This document shows positions 43,186-52,331 of a DNA stretch of 64,000 nucleotides, in pieces. Made by a program: the position numbers and the translations under genes. The first letter of the stretch is position 1, and every line of letters begins with the position of its first letter. A model generated the notes under the pieces. It ran no database searches and was not told the origin of the DNA. It saw only the letters and a list, made by a program, of their open reading frames with translations. The DNA comes from Prevotellaceae bacterium KH2P17 (GTDB lineage Bacteria > Bacteroidota > Bacteroidia > Bacteroidales > Bacteroidaceae). The stretch is taken from NCBI GenBank assembly GCA_900199655.1, contig FZRE01000015.1:30526-94525 (forward strand), in the 5' to 3' direction.

Positions 43186-43310
43186 GCATCAAGGGGCTGT
43201 TTTGTCAAATATTCATGCCTAAAAAACCTGCATCTGTTTTGCTCGAAATAGAAAACGGAAAGGCTGTTTTTGGCCTCTTCAATGCCCGGAAGCCACCTTT
43301 TTGAGTGCCA

Positions 43311-43475
43311 AAGATGGCCTTCAAGGCCCTTGAAGCTATGCTTTTGAGGCTAAGGAGCTATGCTTTTTAGCGTAAAGAGCTATACTCCTTACCGTAAGGA
43401 GACCATCTCCTTAGCCTAAAGAAGCCATCTCCTTAGCCTAAGGAGGCCGTCTCCTTAGGGTCAAAAAGCATGCAG
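43311..43475. repeat. CTTGAA-type repeat 5 merging into a CTCCTTAGCC array
   Basis: It begins with GGCCTTCAAGGCCCTTGAAG and GCTATGCTT. It then runs into several copies of AGGAGNNNATCTCCTTAGCC-type words (CTCCTTAGCCTAA repeated, with complement GGCTAAGGAG near the start). The copies are mutually inverted, so several hairpins are possible. Confidence 0.6.
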
Positions 43476-43637
43476 AAGAAACAACGTATTAATACTCAAT
43501 GAGTTACGAAAATAGCAATTTTAGCGCGTATTTGCGGCCAAACGGACGGTTGGTGGCAAATACGCGAAACTGGAGAGGGTGTTTGTAAAATTAAATAACA
43601 GTATTCCTTCCCTCCTCTCCCGTGCCCGGAAGTGCGG

Positions 43638-44186
43638 CTACAGATTGAAGGTGAGGCCGGCAGAGACGGCGAACTTGTCCTTGTAGAGCCAGGCATCCTC
43701 GGGGCTGCCGAAGGTCTTGAAGGCATTGTACTGCACCTGCAGGTAGCAGCCCACTACCTCGCCGAAGTTGTAGCGCACGCCTGCATGCGCATCGCCGACC
43801 TTGAACCCGAGCCCAATGCCGGCATAAACGTCGACCGGCGAGGGCAGGTGAAAGGCTTCCTGGCCGTGGGCGTCGAGGTGGAAGCCAAAGTTGTAGCGCT
43901 CTATCAGGTCGGAATGGTCGTCGTCGGAGCCATCGGACACGAAGAGCAAGCTCACCTTTCCGCCGAACGACAGCCAGTCGTTGAGCCCGTAGTCGCACCC
44001 AATCTCGGCCCCCGAGTGGCTGCCCACGAGCGTATATCCGCCATAGAGCTTCCAGTCAAAGTCGCCGTCAAAGGCCTGGGCCTGCACCCGTGCCGATGCC
44101 GTAAGCAGCAGGCACAGCAGCAGGAGGCCGCGCAGCATGGGCCATCTGCAGGCCGGGCATGGTGGCGTAAGTTTCTTCTTCATCAT
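43638..44186 (-). CDS. Outer-membrane beta-barrel protein (DUF6646-like)
   Basis: A 182-residue secreted barrel: signal LLLLCLLLTASARVQAQ, then strands FDWKLYGGYTLVGSHSGAEIG, DWLSFGGKVSLLF, and VDVYAGIGLGFKVG, closing FAVSAGLTFNL. I associate it with the DUF6646 group of Bacteroidales. It may alternatively start one codon later; both starts overlap the upstream stop (ATGATGA), so it is translationally coupled to the preceding secreted protein gene. Confidence 0.7.
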   Translation of the reverse strand: MMKKKLTPPCPACRWPMLRGLLLLCLLLTASARVQAQAFDGDFDWKLYGGYTLVGSHSGAEIGCDYGLNDWLSFGGKVSLLFVSDGSDDDHSDLIERYNFGFHLDAHGQEAFHLPSPVDVYAGIGLGFKVGDAHAGVRYNFGEVVGCYLQVQYNAFKTFGSPEDAWLYKDKFAVSAGLTFNL

Positions 44187-45628
44187 TTAATCGTATATTT
44201 CGTTACGGAGAAAACCTTGCGGCGCGAGCCGTTCTCCTTGTTTTTCACTATCTGCGTGCCGTACACCAGGAAGTTCTCTCCATACCAGTGCTGCGTGTTG
44301 GTTTGCTTGGCTTTGCGCACGGACTCCGCCTCGTTGTCGGTTTCCAGCCGTTCTTGATTGCGGTCCTGCAGCACGCTGCCGTCGGAATTGGCAAAGAGTT
44401 TGGAGACAAAATACTTGCCGTCGGCATACACCAGGTTCACGTTGTCGCCCTTGAAGCCTGCCGATACGAACCTCTTAACGTACATGGGGCGCGTCTTGGT
44501 GTCCATGGGGAAGCAGTTGTCCCACAGTATCTTGCCCTCCGGGTCGAACTTGGCGAGCACGGCGTGGGTGTATTCGTAGCCGTCGAAGCGCGTCTGCATG
44601 ATGTTGCCCATCATGTAGGTGACGTACACGGGATAGTAGGCTTCGCCCAGGTAGAAGTAGTTGCGGCCGTCGGTCATGATGTCGTGCGAGGCCATGAGGT
44701 ATTTGAGCGAGTATTCCTTGCCCTTCTTCTCGGCCTTCTCCTTGCGCCTTTCGACCTTTGCCTTGCGCTTGTCGCTCATATATTCGGTAAAGTTCTTGAG
44801 GTCGAGAAAGTTGTAGAACTTCACGAAACGGAACTGCCAGTCGGCCAGTTCGGAGAAGTAGATGCCCTCGGCCATGTCACCCTTGTGGGTGTAAGTGCCC
44901 GTAACGAAGTACTTTCCGCCTGCTTCGGAGATGGAAGCAGACAGGAGCTTGCGGTCTGTATCCTTGGTCAGACAGGTTGCCCCGAGCTGGTTTCCGTTTC
45001 TGTCTACGCGTACCAGGTAGACCTCTCCGTCTACATCCACGAGTGCATAGATGGTTCCGCCGATGACGGTGTTCTCCATGATGAATACCTTCCGGTCCTT
45101 TACGCCCTCGAAGTGCATGTCGGCAAAGCGGCTCTCACCGGTCTTGAGGTCGATGATGCCTATGCGGTCGAGCTTCTTCCGGGTAGAACTGAAGACCAGC
45201 AGGCCGTCGAAGATGTTCAGTGTTCGTATGCTTCCCTTGCGCGTGTACTCGCCGTCGGTAATGGCGGTGCGGCGGGTCGAGGGGTCGAAAGCCACGATGG
45301 AGAAGCCGCCGTCGCGTGCCCGCAGCACGGTGTAGTTCATGTGCTGCTCGTAGATGGAGCGATAGTAGTAAAGGTCCTTGTCTATGAGTACGGAGTCTAC
45401 GAACAGACGTTTCATGTCGGTAGAATAGTACTCGGTCTTGAAGAAGCGCTTGCCGTTCTCGGAATCTTTGGCAAACGACTGGATGAGCAGGCCCTGCTCT
45501 TCCATCGACAGCACTACTTCGTCTTCGTAATCATCCTTGTTCGAGAACTCCAGTCGCCCCGTTACCTGCGCCGTGGCGAGGTTGGCTTGCATGCAAAGGA
45601 GCAGGATCAGGCTGCATACATTTTTCAT
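44183..45628 (-). CDS. Hypothetical secreted protein, probable beta-propeller
   Basis: A 481-residue protein with signal peptide (LILLLCMQANLATAQ). The body contains repeated strand groups of the form GGTIYALVDVDGEVYLVRVDRNG, GKYFVTGTYTHKGDMAEG and FKGDNVNLVYADGKYFVS, which suggest a propeller. A basic Lys/Glu-rich helix, DKRKAKVERRKEKAEKKGKE, interrupts it near residue 290. No enzyme motif is seen. A CAAATATA (TATATTTG) element upstream at 45692-45699 serves it and the overlapping barrel gene. Confidence 0.55.
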   Translation of the reverse strand: MKNVCSLILLLCMQANLATAQVTGRLEFSNKDDYEDEVVLSMEEQGLLIQSFAKDSENGKRFFKTEYYSTDMKRLFVDSVLIDKDLYYYRSIYEQHMNYTVLRARDGGFSIVAFDPSTRRTAITDGEYTRKGSIRTLNIFDGLLVFSSTRKKLDRIGIIDLKTGESRFADMHFEGVKDRKVFIMENTVIGGTIYALVDVDGEVYLVRVDRNGNQLGATCLTKDTDRKLLSASISEAGGKYFVTGTYTHKGDMAEGIYFSELADWQFRFVKFYNFLDLKNFTEYMSDKRKAKVERRKEKAEKKGKEYSLKYLMASHDIMTDGRNYFYLGEAYYPVYVTYMMGNIMQTRFDGYEYTHAVLAKFDPEGKILWDNCFPMDTKTRPMYVKRFVSAGFKGDNVNLVYADGKYFVSKLFANSDGSVLQDRNQERLETDNEAESVRKAKQTNTQHWYGENFLVYGTQIVKNKENGSRRKVFSVTKYTIK

Positions 45629-45767
45629 GTTTCTTGGTTTTTAATGGTCCGGAAAAGGTTGCTACATGGCTTTTTAACTATATTAACGATGCAAATATAG
45701 CTTTAAACCGGCAAACACACAAGCGCGGGAAACGACAAAAAGGAAAATGAAACGTGTTTTTAAGGTT

Positions 45768-45819
45768 ATTTAAATAAAAAAAGTGAGCAGGCGTCTGGTT
45801 ATCAAACGCCTGCTCACTT
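45768..45819 (-). terminator. Terminator of asnS
   Basis: AAGTGAGCAGGCGT and ACGCCTGCTCACTT form a 14-bp perfect stem, followed on the minus strand by TTTTTTTATTT. It starts 21 nt past the asnS stop. Confidence 0.9.
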
Positions 45820-45840
45820 GGCAGTACCGGTATCGCCGTA

Positions 45841-47238
45841 TCAGAACTCGGCGTTCTTCGGTGTACGCGGGAAGGGGATTACATCGCGGATGTTCTGCAT
45901 GCCGGTAACGAAGAGGATGAGCCGCTCGAAGCCCAATCCGAAGCCGCCATGCGGACAGCTGCCGTACTTGCGGGTATCAAGATACCAGCTGTAAGCACTC
46001 TCCTCCATGCCGCGCGACTTGATTTCGGCCACCAGCTTGCCGTAGTCTTCCTCGCGAACGGAGCCTCCTATAATCTCTCCTATGCGCGGGAAGAGCACGT
46101 CGGTGCCCTGCATGGTCTTGCCGTCGTCGTTCTTCTTCATGTAGAAAGCCTTGATTTCGGCCGGGTAATCGGTCATGATGACGGGGCGCTTGAAGTGCTC
46201 CTCCACGAGATAACGCTCGTGTTCGCTGCTCAGGTCCATGCCCCAGCCGGTGACGGGGAACTCGAACTGGCGGCCGTTGGCTACGGCCTGCTCAAGGATG
46301 TTGATGCCTTCGGTGTACGGAAGGCGCACGAAACGCTCCTTGACTACGGACTCCAGCGTCTGGATAAGGCTCTTGTCTATCATCTGGTTGAGGAATTCGA
46401 GGTCGTCCTTGCAGTGGGTCAGCGCCCAGTTTACGCAGTATTTGATGAAGTCTTCCTCCAGATCCATCAGCTCGTCCTTGTCAATGAAGGCCACTTCAGG
46501 CTCTATCATCCAGAACTCGGCGAGGTGTCTCGGGGTGTTGCTGTTCTCGGCACGGAACGTAGGACCGAAGGTGTAGATGGCTCCCAGGGCCGTTGCGCCG
46601 AGCTCGCCCTCCAGCTGTCCGCTCACGGTGAGGCTGGTCTTGCGGCCGAAGAAGTCGTCCTTGTAGTCGATGTTTCCGTTTTCGTCGCGCGTCAGTTCAT
46701 TCAGGTTCAGCGTCGTAACCTGAAACATGTCGCCCGCGCCTTCGGCATCGCTGGCCGTAATGAGCGGCGTGTGGAAGTAGAAGAAACCGTGGTCGTGGAA
46801 GTACTTGTGGATGGCAATGGCCATGTTGTGGCGTATGCGGAACACTGCTCCGAAGGTGTTGGTGCGCAGACGCATGTGAGCATACTTGCGCATGTACTCA
46901 AAACTCTGCCCTTTCTTCTGCATCGGGTAGTCTGACGGGCAGAGGCCGTAAACCTCGATGTGCTTACCGGTTACCTCGACCGTCTGCCCCTTGCCCTGGC
47001 TTTCTACGAGTACGCCGTCTACGTTGAGGCATGAGCCGGTGGTGATGCTCTTCAGCACCTCGGCGTCAAAGGCCGTTGGGTCTACTACTATCTGTATGTT
47101 CTTGATGGTGGAGCCGTCGTTCAGCGCAATGAAGTCAACAGCCTTGCTGCTGCGGTGGGAACGAACCCAGCCCCTGACATTGATTTCCTTTCCAAAGTCG
47201 GTGCACTGTAAGGCATCAACAACTTTAGTTCTTTTCAT
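45841..47238 (-). CDS. asnS: Asparaginyl-tRNA synthetase
   Basis: Charges tRNA-Asn, 465 residues. It has the OB-fold anticodon-binding start ([18 protein letters not shown], here [18 protein letters not shown]), class II motif 1 with [24 protein letters not shown], motif 2 [28 protein letters not shown], and motif 3 [16 protein letters not shown]. The absence of an AspRS-type insertion domain separates it from AspS. Start is the Met of MKRTKVVD; an upstream in-frame extension reads through sequence that looks like 5' leader. Ends in a strong terminator. Confidence 0.95.
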   Translation of the reverse strand: MKRTKVVDALQCTDFGKEINVRGWVRSHRSSKAVDFIALNDGSTIKNIQIVVDPTAFDAEVLKSITTGSCLNVDGVLVESQGKGQTVEVTGKHIEVYGLCPSDYPMQKKGQSFEYMRKYAHMRLRTNTFGAVFRIRHNMAIAIHKYFHDHGFFYFHTPLITASDAEGAGDMFQVTTLNLNELTRDENGNIDYKDDFFGRKTSLTVSGQLEGELGATALGAIYTFGPTFRAENSNTPRHLAEFWMIEPEVAFIDKDELMDLEEDFIKYCVNWALTHCKDDLEFLNQMIDKSLIQTLESVVKERFVRLPYTEGINILEQAVANGRQFEFPVTGWGMDLSSEHERYLVEEHFKRPVIMTDYPAEIKAFYMKKNDDGKTMQGTDVLFPRIGEIIGGSVREEDYGKLVAEIKSRGMEESAYSWYLDTRKYGSCPHGGFGLGFERLILFVTGMQNIRDVIPFPRTPKNAEF

Positions 47239-47308
47239 TCTGTAATGTGTCATTAAGAATAATGAGCCATGTTGCCATCGCTCATTATTCCGGTTTGTTG
47301 TGTTCTCG

Positions 47309-48808
47309 TTATTCAAAAGCACCCATGCGGAGCATGTCTACTTCCTTCTCCGTAAGGAAACGCCAGTCGCCGCGACGGAGGCCTTTCTTGTTGAGTCCGG
47401 CAAACTGTACGCGGTCGAGTTTTACGACCCTGTAGCCCAGACTCTCGAAGATGCGGCGCACGATGCGGTTCTTGCCGCTGTGAATCTCGATGCCCACCTG
47501 GCTCTGATCACGGTCATCGGCGTATTCGATGGCGTCAGCATGCACCTCTCCGTCCTCCAGTTCCACGCCTTCAGCTATCTGCTGCAGGTCGTGCTCGGTA
47601 ATGGCTTTGTCGAGAAATACGTGGTACACCTTCTTCTTGAGGAACTTGGGATGAGTGAGCTTGCTGGCCAGGTCGCCGTCGTTGGTGAGCAGGAGCACGC
47701 CCGTTGTATTGCGGTCAAGGCGTCCCACGGGGTAGATGCGCTCGGGGCAGACGTCCTTCACGAGGTCCATCACCGTCTTGCGCTGCTGCGGGTCGTCGCT
47801 GGTGGTAACGTAGTCCTTGGGCTTGTTGAGCAATACATAGACCTTCTTCTCCAGCGAAACCACCTGGTCGTGGAACTTCACTTCGTCGGAACGCAGCACT
47901 TTTGTGCCCAGTTCGGTTACCACTTCGCCGTTAACCGTCACCACGCCTGCCTGGATGAACTCGTCTGCCTCACGCCGCGAGCACACTCCGGCATTAGCCA
48001 GAAACTTGTTCAAGCGCAGCGGCTCGTTGGGATCTACGTTCTCCTCTTTATATTCTATGCGCTTTTTCAGACTGTATTTTGCGTTCGGATCGTAGTCGGG
48101 AGTGTGCTGGCGATAGCCGCCCTGGTTGTAACCACGGGGCTGATAGCCGCCTCGCGGCTGGTAACCTCCACGCTGATTGTAGCCTCCGCGGGGCTGATAA
48201 CCGCCACGTTGGTAGCCACCTTGCTGCCGTGGTTGGTAGCCTCCCTGCTGCCGAGGCTGGTATCCACCCTCCTGCCGGGGCTGATATTCACCTTGCTGAC
48301 GAGGCTGATATTCGCCTTGCTGACGAGGTTGATAGCCACCCGGACGGGGCTGGTAACCTCCCTGCTGACGCGGTTGATAGCCACCCTGCTGGCGTGGCTG
48401 GTAGCCTTCCTGACGCGGTTGATAGCCGCCTTCGGCATCGCTGTTGTTGTAGCGGGGGCGATATCCGGGGCGCGGACGGGGCTGATAGCCTCCGCGCGGC
48501 TGGTAACCGTCGCGCTGCTGATAGCCGCCTCCGTTGTTGAAACGGGGACGGTACGGGCGTTGCTGACCTGTCCCGGAACCCTGGAGTCCGGCTCCAAAGC
48601 CCTCGGGACGGAACCCGCCTTCGTCGTTATTGTTGCTACGATCGGTGCTGTAAGCACGCTGCGAATGGATACGAGGGCGCTGCGGACGACCCTCCTCACG
48701 ATAATCTCTCTGATAATTGCCGGCTGGCTGGTAGCCTTCACGGCTGCTTTCATTCTGCTCAGCTGTTGAATCCTGAGTTTTGTTCTCTAATTCTGAGTCC
48801 ATAATCAA
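47309..48808 (-). CDS. rluB: 23S rRNA pseudouridine synthase with a long YQPR-repeat N-terminal tail
   Basis: 499 residues in two parts. Residues 1-260 are low complexity, with 14 YQPR units separated by Gln/Gly (GGYQPRQQ etc.) and RGG-like patches, probably disordered and RNA-binding. Residues 264-499 are the enzyme: S4 domain [22 protein letters not shown], then [11 protein letters not shown] and the catalytic GRLDRNTTG (Asp365), ending in [22 protein letters not shown]. RluB-type enzymes modify U2605 of 23S rRNA in E. coli. At DNA level the tail is a near-tandem repeat that may vary in length. The start could also be the Met two codons later. Confidence 0.88.
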   Translation of the reverse strand: MIMDSELENKTQDSTAEQNESSREGYQPAGNYQRDYREEGRPQRPRIHSQRAYSTDRSNNNDEGGFRPEGFGAGLQGSGTGQQRPYRPRFNNGGGYQQRDGYQPRGGYQPRPRPGYRPRYNNSDAEGGYQPRQEGYQPRQQGGYQPRQQGGYQPRPGGYQPRQQGEYQPRQQGEYQPRQEGGYQPRQQGGYQPRQQGGYQRGGYQPRGGYNQRGGYQPRGGYQPRGYNQGGYRQHTPDYDPNAKYSLKKRIEYKEENVDPNEPLRLNKFLANAGVCSRREADEFIQAGVVTVNGEVVTELGTKVLRSDEVKFHDQVVSLEKKVYVLLNKPKDYVTTSDDPQQRKTVMDLVKDVCPERIYPVGRLDRNTTGVLLLTNDGDLASKLTHPKFLKKKVYHVFLDKAITEHDLQQIAEGVELEDGEVHADAIEYADDRDQSQVGIEIHSGKNRIVRRIFESLGYRVVKLDRVQFAGLNKKGLRRGDWRFLTEKEVDMLRMGAFE

Positions 48809-48852
48809 TTATTTTTTAGCCTCACGGCTGGGGTTAATAATATTGTATTTAA

Positions 48853-50199
48853 TTAAATGCCAGTATAGTTACGGGGCGTAACAGCCATGAGTTCGGCCTT
48901 CACGGCGTCGCTCACATCAAGTCCCTCGATGAACTCGCGAATGGTTTCGCGCGTCATCTTCCGGTTGGTTCGCGTCAGTGCCTTGAGTGCCTCGTAAGGA
49001 TGCGGATAGGCTTCGCGACGCAGAACGGTCTGTATGGCCTCGGCCACCACGGCCCAGTTGTTGTCGAGGTCGGCGTTGATCTTGTCCTCGTTGAGTATCA
49101 GTTTGCGCAGTCCCTTTAGCGTACTCTGTATTGCGATGATGCTATGGCCGAAAGGAACACCCACGTTACGCAGCACGGTTGAGTCCGTGAGGTCGCGTTG
49201 CAGGCGGCTAACGGGCAGCTTCTGTGCCAGGAACTGCAGCACGGCATTGGCCATGCCGAGGTTTCCCTCACTGTTTTCAAAGTCTATGGGGTTCACCTTG
49301 TGGGGCATGGCACTGCTGCCCACCTCGCCTGCTTTTATCTTCTGCTTGAAATACTCCATGGAGATGTACATCCAGAAGTCGCGGTCCAAGTCGATGATGA
49401 TGGTGTTGATGCGGCGCAGGGCGTCGAAAACAGCACCCATGTTGTCGTAATTACTAATCTGCGTTGTGTACTGTTCGCGCTCCAGACCGAGCTTCTCACT
49501 TACGAAGCGGTTGCCGAATGCGCGCCAGTCGAACGTGGGATAAGCCACGTGATGGGCGTTGAAATTGCCCGTGGCACCACCGAACTTGGCCGACATCTTG
49601 CAGGCCTTGAGCGCCCCGAGCTGTTCGGTGAGTCGGTATACGAACACCATGATTTCCTTTCCCAGACGTGTAGGAGAAGCCGGCTGACCGTGAGTCTTGG
49701 CCAGCATGGGCACATCTTTCCACTCGTCGGCATAGGTCTGCAGCTGCGCGATGAGTTCCTCAATCTGCGGACAGAGCACCTCCTTCAGGGCCTCCTTGAT
49801 GGAAAGAGGCACGCTGGTGTTGTTGATATCCTGCGAGGTGAGGCCGAAGTGGATGAACTCCTTGTACGAATCGAGCCCGCCTATCTTGTCAAACGTCTCC
49901 TTGATGAAGTACTCCACGGCCTTCACATCGTGGTTCGTAACCTGTTCAATATCCTTCACACGTTGCGCTTCGGTTTCGTTGAAGTTGAGATAGATGCTGC
50001 GCAGGGTCGGGAAACGCAAATGGTCGAACGCGGCCAGCTGCGGTAACGGCAGCTCGCAGAGCGCAATGAAGTATTCAATCTCCACGCGTACACGGTAACG
50101 AATAAGTGCAAACTCCGAAAAATAGTTGGCCAGTGGTTCTGTCTTTCCCCGATAACGGCCGTCAATAGGCGAAACGGCCGTCAGCATGTCTAATCCCAT
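48853..50199 (-). CDS. purB: Adenylosuccinate lyase
   Basis: Acts twice in purine synthesis (SAICAR to AICAR; adenylosuccinate to AMP). The 448-residue protein shows the superfamily signature GSSAMPHKVNPIDFENSEGN, the N-terminal LTAVSPIDGRYRG, and HFGLTSQDINNTSVPLS and AKTHGQPASPTRLGKE, which contains the catalytic His. The DGRYRGKT start with DINNTS matches the E. coli-like PurB. A TAACTTTG element lies at 50224-50231, minus strand. A later Met (50187) is possible. Monocistronic. Confidence 0.94.
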   Translation of the reverse strand: MGLDMLTAVSPIDGRYRGKTEPLANYFSEFALIRYRVRVEIEYFIALCELPLPQLAAFDHLRFPTLRSIYLNFNETEAQRVKDIEQVTNHDVKAVEYFIKETFDKIGGLDSYKEFIHFGLTSQDINNTSVPLSIKEALKEVLCPQIEELIAQLQTYADEWKDVPMLAKTHGQPASPTRLGKEIMVFVYRLTEQLGALKACKMSAKFGGATGNFNAHHVAYPTFDWRAFGNRFVSEKLGLEREQYTTQISNYDNMGAVFDALRRINTIIIDLDRDFWMYISMEYFKQKIKAGEVGSSAMPHKVNPIDFENSEGNLGMANAVLQFLAQKLPVSRLQRDLTDSTVLRNVGVPFGHSIIAIQSTLKGLRKLILNEDKINADLDNNWAVVAEAIQTVLRREAYPHPYEALKALTRTNRKMTRETIREFIEGLDVSDAVKAELMAVTPRNYTGI

Positions 50200-50285
50200 A
50201 AACGATTTCGTATGATTTGGGCACAAAGTTACAAATTAAAATCCACAATGCCTGCAAACATTTAGATAAAAAGTTTTAAGAACCG

Positions 50286-50319
50286 AAAAGTCCCGCAACT
50301 CATAAGAATTGCAGGACTT
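50286..50319 (-). terminator. Terminator of tRNA-Val copy 1
   Basis: AGTCCTGCAA/TTGCGGGACT stem with one mismatch, followed by TTTTC on the minus strand. Confidence 0.65.
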
Positions 50320-50324
50320 CCGAG

Positions 50325-50399
50325 TGGGCGTTGACGGATTCGAACCGCCGACCCTCTGCTTGTAAGGCAGATGCTCTAAACCAGCTGAGCTAAACGCCC
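50325..50399 (-). tRNA. tRNA-Val (anticodon TAC), copy 1
   Basis: Acceptor GGGCGTT/AACGCCC, D-arm TAGCTCAGCTGGTTTAGAGC, anticodon stem TCTGC/GCAGA with loop CTTACAA (anticodon TAC), T-arm GGCGGTTCGAATCCGTC. CCA is not encoded. Promoter: TTTG (50449-50452), 21 bp, TACCTTTG (50420-50427), minus strand. Confidence 0.95.
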
Positions 50400-50419
50400 C
50401 TACCACTGTAAGGCGAGTG

Positions 50420-50452
50420 CAAAGGTACAACCTTTTAGCGGAACGGCCAAAT
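50420..50452 (-). promoter_or_regulatory. Promoter of tRNA-Val copy 1
   Basis: TTTG, 21-bp spacer, TACCTTTG on the minus strand. The leader between it and the tRNA (CGCCTTACAGTGGTA) is the same in both copies. Confidence 0.8.
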
Positions 50453-50554
50453 TTTCGGGCCTCTTTTTTTCTGTTTTTGCAGAAATCGGCCTCTCAACTC
50501 TGTCTTGTCACAGTTCTTTCTGCCTTTTCCGGAGGTGCTGTTGCCATCTGTTAG

Positions 50555-50624
50555 GAACTTTCGACACTTGTCTCACATATGTGCGACAGGTGTCACACAA
50601 TCATGCGACAAGTGTCGAAAGTTC
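50555..50624 (+). repeat. 70-bp palindromic intergenic element, copy D
   Basis: Same 12-nt inverted ends and three internal GACAnnTGTC palindromes; lies between the two tRNA-Val genes. Confidence 0.85.
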
Positions 50625-50730
50625 ACGAACACCAACTTCAGCCCGGAAAACCATACCGCTTGAGGCCCCGAACTCACACGCAGAAACCTATGGGAACAGG
50701 CAAGGCAGAATACAGCAAAAGGTAGGGAAA

Positions 50731-50759
50731 CAAAAAACCGCAACCTTTGCAGATTGCGG
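50731..50759 (-). terminator. Terminator of tRNA-Val copy 2
   Basis: CCGCAA/TTGCGG stem, followed by TTTTTTG on the minus strand. Confidence 0.7.
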
Positions 50760-50772
50760 GCATTGGTGTATG

Positions 50773-50847
50773 TGGGCGTTGACGGATTCGAACCGCCGAC
50801 CCTCTGCTTGTAAGGCAGATGCTCTAAACCAGCTGAGCTAAACGCCC
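50773..50847 (-). tRNA. tRNA-Val (anticodon TAC), copy 2
   Basis: Sequence identical to copy 1 over 75 nt, CCA not encoded. Own promoter: TTTG (50895-50898), 19 bp, TATCTTTG (50868-50875), minus strand. The leader CGCCTTACAGTGGTA is shared with copy 1. Confidence 0.95.
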
Positions 50848-50867
50848 TTACCACTGTAAGGCGAGCG

Positions 50868-50898
50868 CAAAGATACTGCTTTTGGACGGAACAGCAAA
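50868..50898 (-). promoter_or_regulatory. Promoter of tRNA-Val copy 2
   Basis: TTTG, 19-bp spacer, TATCTTTG on the minus strand. Confidence 0.8.
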
Positions 50899-50962
50899 AT
50901 AATCAGGCTGTTTTTTATATCGCTTCAACGGTTTTCATGCGGTTCCGCTGCGGTATGGACAT

Positions 50963-50997
50963 AAAAAAAGTGCCTCCCGAAATCGGGAGACACCTTT
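50963..50997 (-). terminator. Terminator of the OmpA gene
   Basis: AAGTG-CTCCCGA pairs with TCGGGAG-CACCTT over about 13 bp, followed by TTTTTTTAT on the minus strand. It lies 22 nt past the stop. Confidence 0.85.
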
Positions 50998-51019
50998 AAA
51001 TTTTATCTGTTGTGAGAGA

Positions 51020-52159
51020 TTACTCAGCAACTTCAACAGTAGCACGACGGTTGAAGGAGATAGGAGAAAGCTCATCAACGCCACCATTACCCTTAGTAGT
51101 AATGTTGTCGCGGCTTACGCCCATGTTAACCAACTCGTTAGCAACAGTCTCAGCACGCTTCTCGGACAGCCACTGGTTGTGGTCGGGTTTGCCGGTTGCG
51201 CTGTCAGCATAACCATTGACAACGAGCTTGCGGTCGTTCTCCTTAGCATACTTGGCAACGGCCTCAACATTTACGAGGTCCTTCTTGGAAGCGATGTTGG
51301 TCTTGTTCAGGTTGAAGAATACAGATACCGGAGTGGTAACGAATTCCTTCACAGACTCGGCCGGCTTCTGGTTAGCAAGCATCTCTTTCAGGCGAGCGTT
51401 CTCAGCATTAGCATCGTTGAGCTGTGCATTGAGAGCGTCAATCTGCGACTGAGACAGAGCCTTGATAGCGTCAACATCGGGAGTCTTGTCCCATGTAGCG
51501 CGACCCAGGTTGAAGGTCAGACCAACTTCACCATAGAGGTTGTTGTCGTGAGAATCCCAACCACGGTTAGGACGGCCTACGTTCTCATTGCCATCAAGGT
51601 CACCCTCGTAGCGGTTCCAACCCAATTCAAGGTTGATGGCTACGTGACGGCTTACGTTGAACTCATTGAGGATACCTGCGCTCAGACCCATAGCATAGAG
51701 GTTGTGGGTCATCGTACGGCCTACGCCACCACCTGCGAAAGGAATGAAATTCCAAACACGGTTGGGGTTGTAACCCAGAAGCATGTTGCTCAAGTTGAAC
51801 AGGATGTGCTCGTTGAGAATCCAGTACTTGTTGAAGTTACCTGCGTTCACGTCGTCGTTTACAGACTTACCCCAGATGCCCTGCAGCTTTGTACGGAGAC
51901 CGAGACCCGGAGTAAACCACTTACCAATAGCAACAGCGGCACCAGGACCTGAACGGAAATCCTTGAAAGGACTCTTCTCAAGATCCATACCATGTTCCTG
52001 ACCTGAATACCACGCATTCCAATCTGCACCAACTTGGATGAACCAGTTGCTCCAGAAAGAATTGGTTGCAACACTGTACTTTTGTACAGGATCTGCGTCC
52101 TGTGCCATTGAGCACATAGAAACGCCGGCAAATGCCAATACAATCAATAATTTTTTCAT
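51020..52159 (-). CDS. OmpA-family outer-membrane protein
   Basis: 379 residues. A signal peptide (LLIVLAFAGVSMCSMAQ) and an N-terminal eight-strand-type barrel (about 25-230) are followed by a coiled-coil-like stretch (QIDALNAQLNDANAENARLKEML) and a C-terminal OmpA peptidoglycan-binding domain: VSVFFNLNKTNIASKKDLVNV, KLVVNGYADSATG, NQWLSEKRAETVANEL, and the Arg of FNRRATVEV. Such proteins anchor the outer membrane to the cell wall and are often abundant. A TATCTTTG element at 52227-52234 and a strong terminator make it a single gene. Confidence 0.92.
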   Translation of the reverse strand: MKKLLIVLAFAGVSMCSMAQDADPVQKYSVATNSFWSNWFIQVGADWNAWYSGQEHGMDLEKSPFKDFRSGPGAAVAIGKWFTPGLGLRTKLQGIWGKSVNDDVNAGNFNKYWILNEHILFNLSNMLLGYNPNRVWNFIPFAGGGVGRTMTHNLYAMGLSAGILNEFNVSRHVAINLELGWNRYEGDLDGNENVGRPNRGWDSHDNNLYGEVGLTFNLGRATWDKTPDVDAIKALSQSQIDALNAQLNDANAENARLKEMLANQKPAESVKEFVTTPVSVFFNLNKTNIASKKDLVNVEAVAKYAKENDRKLVVNGYADSATGKPDHNQWLSEKRAETVANELVNMGVSRDNITTKGNGGVDELSPISFNRRATVEVAE

Positions 52160-52331
52160 AACTTTTTATATTTAACAATCAATAAATTAATTCCTTAGTG
52201 CTTTCGCACATACATCTAACCAGCGGCAAAGATAATAATAAATTTTAAATCTTATCACATTTTCGGGAGAAAAACTGTTTTTTAACAAAAAAAAGATAGA
52301 TATTTAGCAGTTTCGTGCCTCAAAACCAGCA

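Noticed and set aside
44288..45700. 470-residue open frame on the plus strand
   Set aside because: Opposite the secreted propeller-like gene, which has a signal peptide and promoter; this frame has neither.
47300..48769. 489-residue Leu/Ala-rich frame that resembles membrane segments
   Set aside because: It is the complement of the YQPR-repeat rluB gene; the apparent helices come from the repeat.
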